Assembly: GCA_009667805.1 (NCBI GenBank)
Contig: CM019063.1
Span: forward strand, 193,048,954 to 193,112,953
Length of the DNA stretch: 64,000 nucleotides
Direction of reading: 5' to 3'
Source of the DNA: Leptobrachium leishanense
Taxonomy: Eukaryota > Chordata > Amphibia > Anura > Megophryidae
Positions 33,526 through 44,819 of this stretch are shown here, in pieces (the first letter of the stretch is position 1; each line of letters starts with the position of its first letter). The notes under the pieces are model-generated. The model was not told where the DNA came from and did not search any database. It was given only the letters and a program-made list of their open reading frames with translations. The position numbers were made by a program, and so were the translations under genes.

Positions 33526-34608
33526 TATGACGGAATGGGATGTTGTTCCGCCTGCGGGTGTGCTCAATCTGCGTGACCCCTTCGCTTACCGCTGGCCCGA
33601 CTACCGAGTGACGCGCACTCGGCGTCTCGTGCGGCCTGGCGTGACCCTGGGGAAGGGTTAGCGGGCGGTGGAGGGGACCCCTGCCTAGAACCAGCCCGAC
33701 CACTGAGCCATACAGCACTCAGCGTCCCGAGCAGCTGGTTCACTGACCTTGCAGGTGTGGGACGTCTGTGGAGATCGGATCTGCCGCGGAGGAATATCGG
33801 ATGTGGGAAACGTTTCGGATCTTGTGGGAAACGTTTCCGATCGCGGTGCGGGTAACTCTTCGGATCTCGGTGGAAGACTTTTCGAATCGGATCGAGGCTG
33901 GATGAATCTTCGGATCTGCCGGGATGGGCGAGGGATTCGGATCGCACCGCAATCCCTCGCAATACCGAAGCGCGGTACGCGGCCGCGCCCTTCGGTTCGG
34001 ATCTCCGTCTCTCTGAGAACCGAATCTTCATGCGCTGCCTCTGCCCTGCTACACGATGCAGGCACAGAGCGCTCGCTTCGGTTCGTACCTGAATGGACAC
34101 CGTACTCTGAGATCGCGGGGGACTCTCAGATACGAAAATACGGTGGAAATAAAGACACACCAGTCAAAGCTGAATGCACTGCAGAATCTGCCTTTATTGT
34201 TTACAGTACAGGCTTTTATTACTTCTTCTCATAATTAGAATACAATGGGACTCCTTGCCCGCCCTCCCAGGACCCATTGGCCCTTAGCCTTCAGGGAGTC
34301 GCCAATTCGGACCGGATGGTCCGAATCGGCCATTTTACGATTCGAACCGGATGGTTCGAATCGGCCATTTTCCGAATCGAAATTCCAACTGCGCCACAAG
34401 GATCGGAAAATGGCGGCGAGCAAGGCAAACACAGGGGAAATTACATTACACCATAAACCAACGGGGAACACTTTATTAACACCACACAATGTCACCTCTA
34501 AACAAAAATACTGGTAAAACGGGGTGCGTGCCACCTCACCCAAGTGTCCATGTCACCACTGTCACTGCGCGCCGCCCCTGGCTGAGGGTGCTGGGCCATC
34601 CCGTGACA
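33526..34608 (-). repeat. A2 3' LTR
   Basis: Minus strand begins TGTCACGGGATGGCCC and ends CCGTCATA. It contains inverted and direct copies of a GAACCGGATGGTTCGAATCGG-like phrase, each shorter than 21 bases. Confidence 0.92.
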
Positions 34609-34624
34609 CTCCTCCCCCTCCCCC
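34609..34624 (-). other. A2 polypurine tract
   Basis: GGGGGAGGGGGAGGAG on the minus strand directly before the 3' LTR. Confidence 0.85.
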
Positions 34625-34699
34625 AGTTCGACGCACCTGGTCTGACCCCACCGGGTCATACCGGGGAAGTCGGTGCTCCCAGGCCCATAGTCAGTCTGG

Positions 34700-37261
34700 G
34701 GAGGCCGGGTCACCAGGCCTCTCCATTTGGCCTTGCGGCCGTGCCAGCTTGGTCGGGACCCCATGTCCTGAGGGTGTCCCCGGCTGGGCGAGAGGACACG
34801 CCTCTGGGCCGGAGGGCCTCCGGTGCCCCCCCAGGATTGTCACTCACCTGGGGAACCCGGGTGCTAACTGCACACGCCCCAGGTGCCCAGGTCAGCCGTG
34901 GGACAGGACCGTGGCGGGGTAAGGCTCCCGAGCCCAAAAGTTGCAAAAATGGGCAGGGGCCAGCGGCGCTCTGCCCCGTTGCCAGCTCTTCCACTGGAGG
35001 GCCAGGTACGGACACGGCAACTGAAGGAACCACAAGAGCCAAACCTGGCTGCTCCTCCAGCCAGCTGGAAGGGAGAATCACGGGATGCAACGGCGGTCGC
35101 CCAGGGTCATCCACGCTCTGCCCCTCGGGGCGAATCGGACGGAACGGGCAGAGGCCAGCGGCTCTCTGCCCTGGCGTCAGCTCTTCTGCTGGTTGGCCGA
35201 GTACGGAAACGGCAACCGGGAGGACAAACGGGGTCAAACCCGGCTGCTCTCCCTGGCCGCCGACGAGGGGACTGGATCGCTGCCGCGGCAGTCGTACAGG
35301 GTCATCCTCGCGCTGCCCCTCGAGGCAAACTGAGAGGGATGGGCAGAGCCAGCGGCGCTCTGCCCCGTGGCCAGCTCGTCAGCTGGGCGAGGATCTCCCT
35401 GCGGAGGATGGTTTCTTCACCCCCCGGGGCAATCAATGGTTGCGCACAACCCGTCCCGGGGGAACCATCCGTCTGCTCCTCCGGGCCGACTTTGAGTAGT
35501 GGGCAGAGGCCAGCGGCGCTCTGCCCCGTAGCCAGCTCTTCTGCTGGCGAGAGATCTCCTTGGAGAAGGATGGCTGCTTCACCCCCCGGGACAACCAAGG
35601 GTTGCGCACAACCCATCCCGGGGGAACCATCTGTCTGCCCCTCCTGGCAGACTTTGGGCAGTGGGCAGAGGCCAGCAGCACTCTGCCCCGTAGCCAGCTC
35701 TTCTGCTGGTTGGAGATCTCCTTGGGGAAGGACGGTTGCTTCACCCCCCGGGACAACAAGGGTTGCGCACAACCCATCCCGGGGGAACCATCTGTCTGCC
35801 CCTCCTGGCAGACTTTGGGCAGTGGGCAGAGGCCAGCAGCACTCTGCCCCGTAGCCAGCTCTTCTGCTGTTGGAGATCTCCTTGGGGAAGGATGGTCACT
35901 TCACCCCCCGGGGCAATCGACGGTTGCGCACAACCCATCCGGGGAGACCATCCGTCTCCTCCCCCGCTGGACCCGTGGCCTCGGCCACCCTGTCCTCTTG
36001 CGGGGTGAGGGGGGTAACTTCCTCAGACGACCCCCCCACGGGCACCCATGAGTCCGCCTCGGCTTCCCATAGGTCCCAAACCTGGGGACTGTCGACTTCC
36101 TCCGTCGACCCGTCCCACCACGGGGAGCTCAGGCTCGACTGCGGAACGCCGTCCAACAGTCTTCGATAAGCCACCTCGAGCTCCCACTCTCGCTCGGCTA
36201 GGGACTCCAGCTCCTCAAACACTGAGTCCCTGCTGTCTGACGGGATCTCCAGTTCCCGTCGCTCCAGGATGTCCTCCATCCGTTCCTCGGTCTCCTCTCC
36301 AAAATCGGGGTCGGCGGCCATGCTCGCGTAGAGCAGTCCTGTGCCTCCGTAGCGAGGCCCTGCAACGGAACTGCCTCCCAACGGCCGTACTGCCGGAGCG
36401 GCGGTTAGCCACCGGAGCGCGCGGTACGCGGCGTCCAGTGCGACCTCCTCCTGCACCAGACTCCAGAGCTCGGCCTCCCACTCTTCTGGGGCCCGGCCCT
36501 GCAGGAACGCTGCCCGCCACAGCGTACTGCTCCCGACAGACGTCAGCGTCGGAAGGAATGTCCACATCATGGCAGTCCCGCTCATGGTCCAGGGCCTCGT
36601 ACCACAGTTCCTCTGTGGACCCCTGGTCCCGCTCTGGACCCTCCTGCAGCCTTCTTGCCAGCACGACCTTCATGTCTGCGAAGGTGCCGGCACAGGAGCA
36701 CCGCTCCTCAATGGGGAATATGGCGTCCTCAGATGCAGCTCCAGGCGAGCTGTGAGCCTCCATCCGAGGGTCGCTGAGATGAGTGATGTCCTCAGTACAG
36801 GCTCCAGACGAGCTGAGAGTCCCGCAAGCGTCGTCACTGGGGGCTGTGGATTCCCAGGGTGAAGCTCCAGACGAGCTGTGAGTCTCGACCCAGGGTTCCA
36901 CGGGGTAGGGTTCGGGGTCATTGTACTCAGTTTCTGCTCCGCGGAGCTCTGCCAACCGCAGCTGGTGCTGGCGTTCCTTCTCCAGCTCAACTTCCCGGTA
37001 GAACTCCCGAATCACCTTACATCGGTCCTCTGTCGTCGGGGCATCTCCAAGCAGTGCGATCCGACGCCGCACCTCTCTGAGGTCAGCGCCTTCCTCCACC
37101 TCTGCGTGGACAGGGCTGGGGACGGGCGTCGTCGCCTCGTCCTGATCCATCCTGGTCAGCTCCTTGATCAGGGTCTTCCTTTTCTTGTTACCCGGCGTTC
37201 CTCCCCGGTTCTCCAACATCCCACGCAGGGTGTCCCGGTTGTAGGGGGTGTACACCGCCAT
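34700..37261 (-). pseudogene. Gag-like ORF of family A in A2, frameshifted
   Basis: The start codon at 37261 gives MAVYTPYNRDTLRGMLENRGG, the same SAP-like N-terminus as A1 and A3, followed by a charged segment. A frameshift near 36530 moves the reading to AAFLQGRAPEEWEAELWSLV and VALDAAYRALRWLTAAP, which matches A3. Further frame changes occur in the repeat region (about 35890 to 34950), where six copies of the ELATGQSAAGLCP motif can be found in different frames. The C-terminal region is Pro/Arg-rich. The protein is inactive but shows the full-length family layout. Confidence 0.75.
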
Positions 37262-37293
37262 GGCGTAGGTCTCCCAGGGGTCTGCAGAGAGCG

Positions 37294-37311
37294 ATCCCAC
37301 CGCTGCCACCA
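37294..37311 (-). other. A2 primer-binding site for tRNA-Leu
   Basis: TGGTGGCAGCGGTGGGAT on the minus strand, one base after the 5' LTR, identical to A1 and A3. Confidence 0.85.
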
Positions 37312-37312
37312 G

Positions 37313-38397
37313 TATGACGGAATGGGATGTTGTTCCGCCTGCGGGTGTGCTCAATCTGCGTGACCCCTTCGCTTACCGCTGGCCCGACTACCGAGTGACG
37401 CGCACTCGGCGTCTCGTGCGGCCTGGCGTGACCCTGGGGAAGGGTTAGCGGGCGGTGGAGGGGACCCCTGCCTAGAACCAGCCCGACCACTGAGCCATAC
37501 AGCACTCAGCGTCCCGAGCAGCTGGTTCACTGACCTTGCAGGTGTGGGACGTCTGTGGAGATCGGATCTGCCGCGGAGGAATATCGGATGTGGGAAACGT
37601 TTCGGATCTTGTGGGAAACGTTTCCGATCGCGGTGCGGGTAACTCTTCGGATCTCGGTGGAAGACTTTTCGAATCGGATCGAGGCTGGATGAATCTTCGG
37701 ATCTGCCGGGATGGGCGAGGGATTCGGATCGCACCGCAATCCCTCGCAATACCGAAGCGCGGTACGCGGCCGCGCCCTTCGGTTCGGATCTCCGTCTCTC
37801 TGAGAACCGAATCTTCATGCGCTGCGCCTCTGCCCTGCTACACGATGCAGGCACAGAGCGCTCGCTTCGGTTCGTACCTGAATGGACACCGTACTCTGAG
37901 ATCGCGGGGGACTCTCAGATACGAAAATACGGTGGAAATAAAGACACACCAGTCAAAGCTGAATGCACTGCAGAATCTGCCTTTATTGTTTACAGTACAG
38001 GCTTTTATTACTTCTTCTCATAATTAGAATACAATGGGACTCCTTGCCCGCCCTCCCAGGACCCATTGGCCCTTAGCCTTCAGGGAGTCGCCAATTCGGA
38101 CCGGATGGTCCGAATCGGCCATTTTACGATTCGAACCGGATGGTTCGAATCGGCCATTTTCCGAATCGAAATTCCAACTGCGCCACAAGGATCGGAAAAT
38201 GGCGGCGAGCAAGGCAAACACAGGGGAAATTACATTACACCATAAACCAACGGGGAACACTTTATTAACACCACACAATGTCACCTCTAAACAAAAATAC
38301 TGGTAAAACGGGGTGCGTGCCACCTCACCCAAGTGTCCATGTCACCACTGTCACTGCGCGCCGCCCCTGGCTGAGGGTGCTGGGCCATCCCGTGACA
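37313..38397 (-). repeat. A2 5' LTR
   Basis: Nearly identical to 33526-34608 with a visible 2-bp length difference near 37825. Confidence 0.92.
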
Positions 38398-38402
38398 TCG
38401 TC

Positions 38403-39046
38403 TTATACGCGGCATGCGTCTTTATAGACCCCCCGCTCCCCGCTACACATCCACATGGGACGTTACTTTAGTTCTGTCCCTCTTGTGTTCCTGGCAAGAT
38501 AACGACCTGTTATCCCTCAGGGCTCTTTCAGCCAAATTGATCATGCTGTTCTGTTTAGTTGCTTGTAAGCGCGTTAGTGACGTTCGCGCTTTGGATTTTG
38601 GGGCTCGGTCTTTTGTGCCCGAAGGTGTGCGTTTTCGCATTTCGCGCCGCACAAAGACTTCCCTGACCTCTGTCCTTTTTCCCGCTTTTCCTGCCGAACC
38701 CCTCCTGTGTCCGGTACGTTGTCTCCGGGCCTACGAATCCCGTACGGCCCCTTCCCGTTCCCTGCCAGACTCGCCCCTATTTTTGTCCTTTTGCCCTCCT
38801 CATCGACCGGTAGTTTCTACTACTCTTGCACGCTGGCTACGCTGGCTTATGGAGTTGGCGGGGGTCGACGTCACCTGCTTTGGGGCTCATTCGGTACGTA
38901 GTGCTGTGGCCTCCAAGGCGGTGTCTGTGGGCTGTCGCCTTGAGGACATTATGCGGGCGGCCGACTGGTCTAGGGAGTCCACTTTCCGCACATTCTACTT
39001 TAAACCTATTGCGGCAATGTCGGATGCTGTCTTAGGACGGCGTTGA
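38403..39046 (+). pseudogene. DIRS tyrosine recombinase, catalytic part
   Basis: Continues the protein interrupted at 33525. The catalytic residues fit a tyrosine recombinase: Arg in LVACKRVSDVRAL, His-x-x-Arg in GAHSVRSAVASKA, Trp in RAADWSRESTF, and the nucleophile Tyr in RTFYFKP. It ends in a stop just before the internal complementary region. In DIRS elements this enzyme integrates the circular DNA form instead of a DDE integrase. Intact in this part, but separated from its N-domain by A2. Confidence 0.88.
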
Positions 39047-39052
39047 ACTTGC

Positions 39053-39150
39053 AAATAGGAGCCTCCGAGTCCATGCATTAGAATTCATAAATTTTCCTAT
39101 TACCATGACGGAAAGTTTAAATTCTAATAATGACTCGGAGGCGAGTATTT
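39053..39150 (+). repeat. DIRS internal complementary region
   Basis: AAATAGGAGCCTCCGAGTCC through GAATTC is the complement of the left terminus (29207-29240), and GAATTC through GCGAGTATTT is the complement of the right terminus (39661-39730). The halves overlap at GAATTC (39081-39086). In DIRS elements this region templates completion of the ends and circularisation. Confidence 0.92.
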
Positions 39151-39493
39151 CCCACCCTTCCCTCCCTGTTTCTGTCCTGCACACACCCGCCTATGATGTT
39201 AAAATTCACGCCTATGTTATTAAAATTCACACACTGTTCATGCATTGTGTCTTTATTTACACACTTAGCGCTGCTGTCGGTGTGTCTGTTGGTGTCTGCT
39301 GCTGGACGTGCCGGGTTGGTGTATACACTCTGTTACAGCTCCGCCTCTAATTCCATTCCGTGTCCCTTCCTGTCTTTCAGCGTCCTAAGTGGATTTACGT
39401 CTTCTGGTTATGCCTGATATCTTCGGATCCGGTTCCCGTTGATTGTTGAAACTAGTCCGTCCTAGTTGGCTTTTGTTGCCGTGTCGCAGGCTC

Positions 39494-39730
39494 GGAAGAG
39501 GAAGTGGATGCTCCCGCAGTGCTTACTTGAACATGGGATTGGGGCGGGACAAGGACTATGGGAGAGCCTCCCCATGCTGGGGAGGGGTTGGCTTTTCTTC
39601 TGTTATGTTTTTTCCAAAGTTAACCCTTTGCTGCTGTTGGTGCAATAATGGGAGAAATGTAAATACTCGCTTCCGAGTCATTATTAGAATTTAAACTTTC
39701 CGTCATGGTAATAGGAAAATTTATGAATTC
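39494..39730 (-). repeat. DIRS right inverted terminal repeat
   Basis: Inverted partner of 29207-29408 with an outer extension of about 40 bp (CCATGACGGAAAG on the complement), comparable to the longer right repeat of DIRS1. Confidence 0.9.
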
Positions 39731-39892
39731 CTTGCTGCATATGGGGAATTTGGCATAGGAGCTCTGGGATGCAGTTCTTTGAATTGCTGTGATGTACAAA
39801 TGACTTCTGCAATAATAAACATAATTGTATATAATATATACACACACACACACAAACCTTTCAGTCCTTTGACCAGATAGCGAGTGTGTGTG

Positions 39893-39934
<42 letters not shown>
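39731..39934. repeat. Palindromic-family half repeat plus CA/TA microsatellites
   Basis: CTGCATATGGGGAAT through GAATTGCTGTGATG matches the units at 52143-52820 in the inverted sense. Then AACCTTTCAG and CCTTTGACCAGATAGCG, as near 52060-52090, and (CA)n/(TA)n runs. Confidence 0.65.
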
Positions 39935-40417
39935 GGGCCGCAGGGAGGGCGAGGCGACTGAGGCACGTGCCTCGGGCACAGCTGCAAGGGGGCGCAGCCA
40001 AGGGTGATCACTCTCACCCGGAAACGGTGGATTCGGATCGGAATAACACAAATCGCGATGACCGGTCCGAACGGACATCGCGATTTGCAAAGGAATCCTC
40101 TGATCCGGTGCATGCCTGGACTCCTGAAGTGAGGAAAGTAATCACCTGACCTCTCCAGGGGCGGATCGGGGGGGCGGGGACTGAGGTTCGTAGCGTTCCT
40201 GCTGCAGACCGATCAACCGCGAATCCAGAAGACAGTGCAGTCAGGTGATGTCGGTGACACAGTGCGTCGCCTGTTGCCAGAATGAGGGGACGCAAAAATT
40301 CACCTCCCGGTCACTAATTTTCATGACAAACCAGAACGTTGCCGCTATCTGGTCTGGCCTGGCTCATGCTGTGTGTATGGTGAGCTGCCTGCTTGTGAGT
40401 CACTTCTTAAACTTTTA
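39935..40417. other. GC-rich fold-back sequence, hAT-like remnants
   Basis: CAGGGCCGCAGGGAGGGCG opens a stretch holding AAATCGCGATG paired with CATCGCGATTT (about 40051-40087). CAGGGGCGGATCGGG near 40158 resembles the hAT-type end near 53057. No gene. Confidence 0.4.
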
Positions 40418-40833
40418 GGCTCGGGTCAGACCAGCGCACTTTTAACGTGTGTTCTAGCGCACTTAATTACGGCCGCACTAGCAGCAAATGACGGCCAATA
40501 TACGAAGTACGGTCGCACGAAAGTCCGGCTGCGCAACGCAAGTGGAAAATGAACGCATTTTTTCGAGAACGCAGAACCTCTAGTACTGACGTACAGAGTG
40601 CGCTGCGTCCGCTAGCGGTGTGTGTGTGTGATTTGGAGACGTCAGACCCTGCTCATGTCCGGCCAACATAACGTCCAGACACCCAAAGTTTCCTGGTTTG
40701 GATCCGTAAAAAATCACGCACAAAAATGCGCATCGTATGACCGTTTTCGCGTATTCCGTGAAAAAATACGTCAATGCGTTCGGACGCACTTTTTTATGTT
40801 CGCGTGTAAAAATGCTTTCGTTTGACCCTAGCC
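40418..40833. mobile_element. Harbinger-like CpG-rich MITE
   Basis: Ends GGCTCGGGTCAGACC and (right, reverse-complemented) GGCTAGGGTCAAACG, with TTA on both sides (40415-40417 and 40834-40836). It is the close relative of 57048-57473, sharing CGCACTAGCAGCAAATGACG or CGTGCTAGCAGCAAATGACG and ACTGACGTACAGAGTGCGC. Confidence 0.8.
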
Positions 40834-41306
40834 TTACTCGTGAGAGACGCTCTGCCAGACTGTGTGGGAGTGCACTCTGATGACCTCTCTTCCTCTCCAC
40901 TGGTCTCCCTCCTCCTTTCAGCTACTTGCTCCCGCTCACTTCAGGACCATGCTCTTACTTGGGAAAGGCAGCAAGGCAGACTCCCAGATGACACGCAAGA
41001 GCAGCTGCTGATCTCAATCCATTCCTCCCCTCCACTCACAGTCACTATGGTAACCGACACTGCACTGCCAGGCTCGGGGGTGATGACATCACGCAGAATT
41101 GCAGTGCAGGTGGATGGCTGGTGCCCTCTCCCCCATCTCTCTCCCCATCTCTCCCCCCTCCCTCTCCCCCATCTGTCTCCCCATCTCTACCTCTCCCCCA
41201 TCTCTTTCCACATCTCTCCCCCTCCCTCTCCCCTCCCTCATCTCTCTCCCCATCTCTCCCCCTCCCTCTCCCCCATCTCTCTCCCCTTTTCCCCTCCCCA
41301 TCTCTT
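40834..41306. other. Non-coding, ending in a CCCCATCTCT pyrimidine tract
   Basis: From about 41127 the sequence is a CT-rich low-complexity run (CTCCCCCATCTCTCTCC and variants) that runs into the assembly gap. Nothing coding. Confidence 0.7.
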
Positions 41307-41406
41307 NNNNNNNNNNNNNNNNNNNNNNNNNNNNNNNNNNNNNNNNNNNNNNNNNNNNNNNNNNNNNNNNNNNNNNNNNNNNNNNNNNNNNNNNNNNNNN
41401 NNNNNN
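41307..41406. other. Assembly gap, 100 N
   Basis: Exactly 100 unknown bases, the usual placeholder for a gap of unknown size, placed in a pyrimidine repeat. Features cannot be joined across it. Confidence 1.
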
Positions 41407-41807
41407 GAACAGTAGGTGACGTTCCAGACATGAGAAAGGAAAGTAGCCTCTCTGAAACAGAGATGACCTCTCTGACCCTCTGGGTAACTGGGATGACAAG
41501 CAGAGTGCGTGGTCTGCACACATGAACATGGCAATCATCATATTTTTATTCTAACTTAATAAGGAATTATATGATTGCAAACCAAAATTAAAATCTAAAT
41601 TTCACGGAGTGGCTGGCTAGCGAGAGCACCGTTCCCTCTACAATATTAGTGGAGGAACGGTTTCCCCACTCAAATTGACCCATGGCTATATTCTACAACC
41701 ACCCAATACAAACTGGGTAGAGTAGAGGTAACATCACTGCTCTGCGTGGAGAGAGCCTGTGGAGACACAGGTTCAATCCCGGCAAGCGCACCTCTCTAGT
41801 AAGTGTC

Positions 41808-42659
41808 TGTCACGGGATGCCCCAAGAGGCTCGGCCGCAAACCCCAGGACCCTCAGCCAGGGACAGCTTTAATGACGCTGGGGTTACTGTGGACTCTTCA
41901 GTGCCGTTGCACCATAGGGACATATGTCATGGAGTTGATGTAACGCTCCTTGCTTCAAACCCCAAGAGACTTTATGTTCATTTATATCGTGTGATTTTAA
42001 ATATATTTTACATCGTTTGGTTTTAGTTAATTTAGTTTAGTGTTAAATGACATAGCTTTGGTTTTAAAATACTATATTCCTGTAGGTAAATGTGTTTTGT
42101 GTATACAGTAAACAAGCTTTGCTGCTGTGTAATTTATGCATCAGGGTTTTCCCCATTATCTAGCTGCATGTTTAATTCAAGGGATCTCTGATAGTGTGTT
42201 TAATCTGATGTGCTAGAACAATGGATATACAAATGTTGTGTGAGTCGAAGGCTAAGAGAATGTGAAGAATGTTTATTGTAAATAACTGACATAATCTAAT
42301 TAGTATGAGTATGCTAGTAATTAGTATGGGTATGCAAATTATGACTGTTGTACTTCAGCATAAATGGTGGCGTTGTTCATTAAAAGAAGTCAGAGAACTC
42401 TCAAGCTCAGAGAGAGAGGATCCTGTTGGAACATACAACCGCGTTTGGTGTTTCATTCAGCGACGCTACACTACACTATCACCCTCAGAAGGCAGAGAGC
42501 GGCCTTCTGGAGATTCCTAACGGCTCCAGGGCAGAGGAACAGAAGCAGGCCGGTCAAGCTGCTCGAGGCGCTGAGGACAGCGCTCCCAGTAGCCGGGCTG
42601 ACCGCAACGAAGGGGTGTCTGGAGAGCCAGGACCGACGGAAGGGAACGGTTCCTTCACA
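41808..42659 (+). repeat. A3 5' LTR
   Basis: Begins TGTCACGGGATGCCCC and ends GGTTCCTTCACA. Confidence 0.92.
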
Positions 42660-42660
42660 C

Positions 42661-42678
42661 TGGTGGCAGCGGTGGGAT
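42661..42678 (+). other. A3 primer-binding site for tRNA-Leu
   Basis: TGGTGGCAGCGGTGGGAT one base after the 5' LTR, identical to A1 and A2. Confidence 0.85.
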
Positions 42679-42711
42679 ACGCTCTCTGCACCCCCCAAGA
42701 AGACCTTCACC

Positions 42712-43586
42712 ATGGCGGTGTACAGTTACTACAACAGAGACACCCTGCGGGACATGCTGGAGAGTCGGGGAGGTACCCCAGGCTCCAAACGCAAGAAGAC
42801 CTTGATTAAGGAGCTGCAGGTCCTAGACCAGGTGGGCGCGTCAACGGTGACGCCACCCGTCCCCACCCCTGTCCTCACAGAGGAATCTGACAATGCCTTC
42901 GACAGAAGGGCGCGGCAGCGGATCGCCCTACTCGGAGCTGCCCCATCGGAGGCTGACATACGCAAGGCGATCCAGGAGGTCCGACAGGAAGAGGAGCGGG
43001 ACAAGGAGCGCGAGGAGCAAGAAAAGAACCGTCAGCACGAGCTGCGGTTGGCAGCGCTCCGTGCAAAAAGGATTGAATACTTCACACCTGAACCCGACCC
43101 CGTAGAGCCCTGGGCCGAGGTTTACAGCTCGACTGGAGCTTCACCCCGGGAATCTACCCCCCCCCGTGATACCCCTTTCGGGACTTACAGCTCGCCTGGA
43201 GCCTGTATTGGGGAAAACGCACATCCCAGCGACCCTTGGGTGGAGGCTTACAGCTCGCCTGGAGCTGCATCCGAAGACGCCAGATTCCCCAGCGAGTGGC
43301 AGTGCCACTGTCTCGGCACCCTCGCAGACTCGAGGGCGGAATTTCCGAGAAGGCTGCAGGAAGGCCTGGATCGGTACCACGGGTCCACAGTGGAGCCCAC
43401 TGGGCATGAGTGGCGGGACGAGATCCGCCAAGAACTTTGGTACGAGGCCCTGTACCATGAAAGGGACTACCATGATGTCCATGTTCCCTCCGACGCTGGC
43501 ATCTACCAGGTGCAGTATAACGCCAGAGCAGCGTTCCTGCAAGATCGACCCCCGGAGGGGTGGGAGGCAGAGCTCCAATACCTGGT
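42712..43586 (+). pseudogene. Gag-like ORF of family A in A3, first part
   Basis: Starts MAVYSYYNRDTLRDMLESRGG and includes KKTLIKELQVLDQ (SAP-like), a Gln/Glu/Arg-rich helical stretch (EEERDKEREEQEKNRQHELRL) and SSTGAS/SSPGA repeats. It is open up to the insertion of element B at ELQYLV. Removing element B and one CTGGT copy joins QYLV to QQEIALDAAYRAL in frame. The first part is undamaged, so the insertion is what breaks this half. Confidence 0.85.
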
Positions 43587-44241
43587 TGTCACGATGGGGG
43601 TCAGGGACCTGACCTGACAGAGAGGGGTGTGAGCCTAATGAGCAGTGAAAATAGACCATGAGCCTGAACTAGAAAAATAATATATAATTTATTCTAGGAA
43701 CCAAGAACTTAAATACAATAAACAGAGCCTTTAACCTCACGGCAAGAAATATAAAGAAAACCAGGTATAAACAAAATAGGCAACTAAACATGGGAGGCAG
43801 AATTAAACATGATACAAGAAGGCACGAAAAACAGTGCAAACCAGACATGAGCCTGTAAACAGAATGACCAGGAAAACAGGCTTAACAGGATAAATTAGAC
43901 CAGGGAAAGACCAGACATGAGCGAGCTGGAAGACAGACAGACTGACTGAACAGGATAGAAGTAGACCAAGGCAAACCAGACAGGAGCTTGAAGACAGACT
44001 GAACTGAATAGATGATTCAGAATGAATCTAGAGCAAGGCAAACCAGACATGAGCTGAATGACTGATCCAGGATGAATGAGACCGCACCCTACTAAGGGAG
44101 TGGTCTCCATTTATACAAAATGGTCCAGGGTGAACCAATGGAGTCCAGGTACTGATCAGGCTTGGACGTGAACCAAATGTCCAGGACTAGAAGCAATGTC
44201 CAGTATTGCCAGAGGGGGCGCCAGAGACCCAGAACGTCACA
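43587..44241 (-). repeat. Element B 3' LTR
   Basis: Minus strand begins TGTGACGTTCTGGG and ends CCCATCGTGACA. A polypurine AGGGGGGATA lies next to it at 44242-44251. Confidence 0.93.
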
Positions 44242-44819
44242 TATCCCCCCTCCACGAGCAGACCCCGGATGCTCAAAAGAAGACAATAAAAATGAAAATA
44301 AAAAGTCAATGGGTCCTGTAGGCACGTAGAGCGCGCGTACACCTCTCGGTCCTCAAGGCATATTATAGCACCATTAGAAGCTCGGAAACATCCAGCAGGG
44401 ACAGGACTCGACTCACGGGCTGGAGGACCTGAGGTATAGACCCCTTGGGAGCCAAAACTGGGTCCAGGTTTGAGGGCACTGGCACCAGTCCTTTTGTGTC
44501 TCCTCCCCCTGGTACGGGACGTGGAATGGACAGCAACAGTGTCCTCCCGGCTCTGCGGCAACAGGAACATGGCACCAGTGGCGATCCGGTTCTGTGGCAA
44601 TGTGACTGGGACAGCAGCAGCACGGCTCCGTAGGTTGGTGACCTTGGCACGGCTCTGCAGCGACTGGACTGGAACCACTGGGCTCGAAGACACCGGGACA
44701 GCTGGGCTTGAAGACACCGGGACAGCTGGGCTCGGTGGGGCAGCGCCCTTGGTGTGGACCGGTTGGGTAGCACCCTTGGCAAGGACAGGAGGGGCAGCGC
44801 CTTTAGCACGACTCTGTGG

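Larger units (their letters stand above)
33526..38397 (-). mobile_element. Non-autonomous LTR retrotransposon A2, inserted in the DIRS recombinase gene
   Basis: LTRs at 33526-34608 and 37313-38397 (1,083 and 1,085 bp; the visible difference is a 2-bp indel, CTGCCTCTGCC against CTGCGCCTCTGCC). Flanked by the 5-bp duplication TCGTC at 33521-33525 and 38398-38402. Minus-strand order is 5' LTR, tRNA-Leu primer site, one degraded Gag-like ORF, polypurine tract, 3' LTR. The LTR sequence differs strongly from A1 and A3, but the primer site and protein are homologous, so it is a separate subfamily. Confidence 0.93.
29207..39730 (+). mobile_element. DIRS retrotransposon with complete termini, interrupted by LTR element A2
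   Basis: It begins GAATTCTAATGCATGG and ends AAAATTTATGAATTC. Inverted terminal repeats lie at 29207-29408 and 39494-39730; the right one is about 40 bp longer at its outer end. An internal complementary region at 39053-39150 joins the complements of both outer ends through one shared GAATTC, the signature of DIRS elements, which replicate through a circular intermediate. Gag-like, RT, RNase H and tyrosine recombinase follow in order. Removing the 4.9 kb insertion leaves about 5.65 kb, a normal DIRS size. Several frameshifts show that it is inactive. Confidence 0.92.

Noticed and set aside
37600..37630. GGGAAACGTTTCC as a hammerhead GAAAC signal
   Set aside because: No CUGANGA core or matching stem II nearby; it is a short palindrome in the A2 LTR.
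41307..41406. Open frames running through the N stretch
   Set aside because: They consist of translated unknown bases and CT-rich low-complexity sequence.
42364..42711. Extended N-terminus of the A3 ORF reaching back into the LTR
   Set aside because: The frame is open there by chance; homology with A1 and A2 begins at the ATG at 42712, after the primer site.
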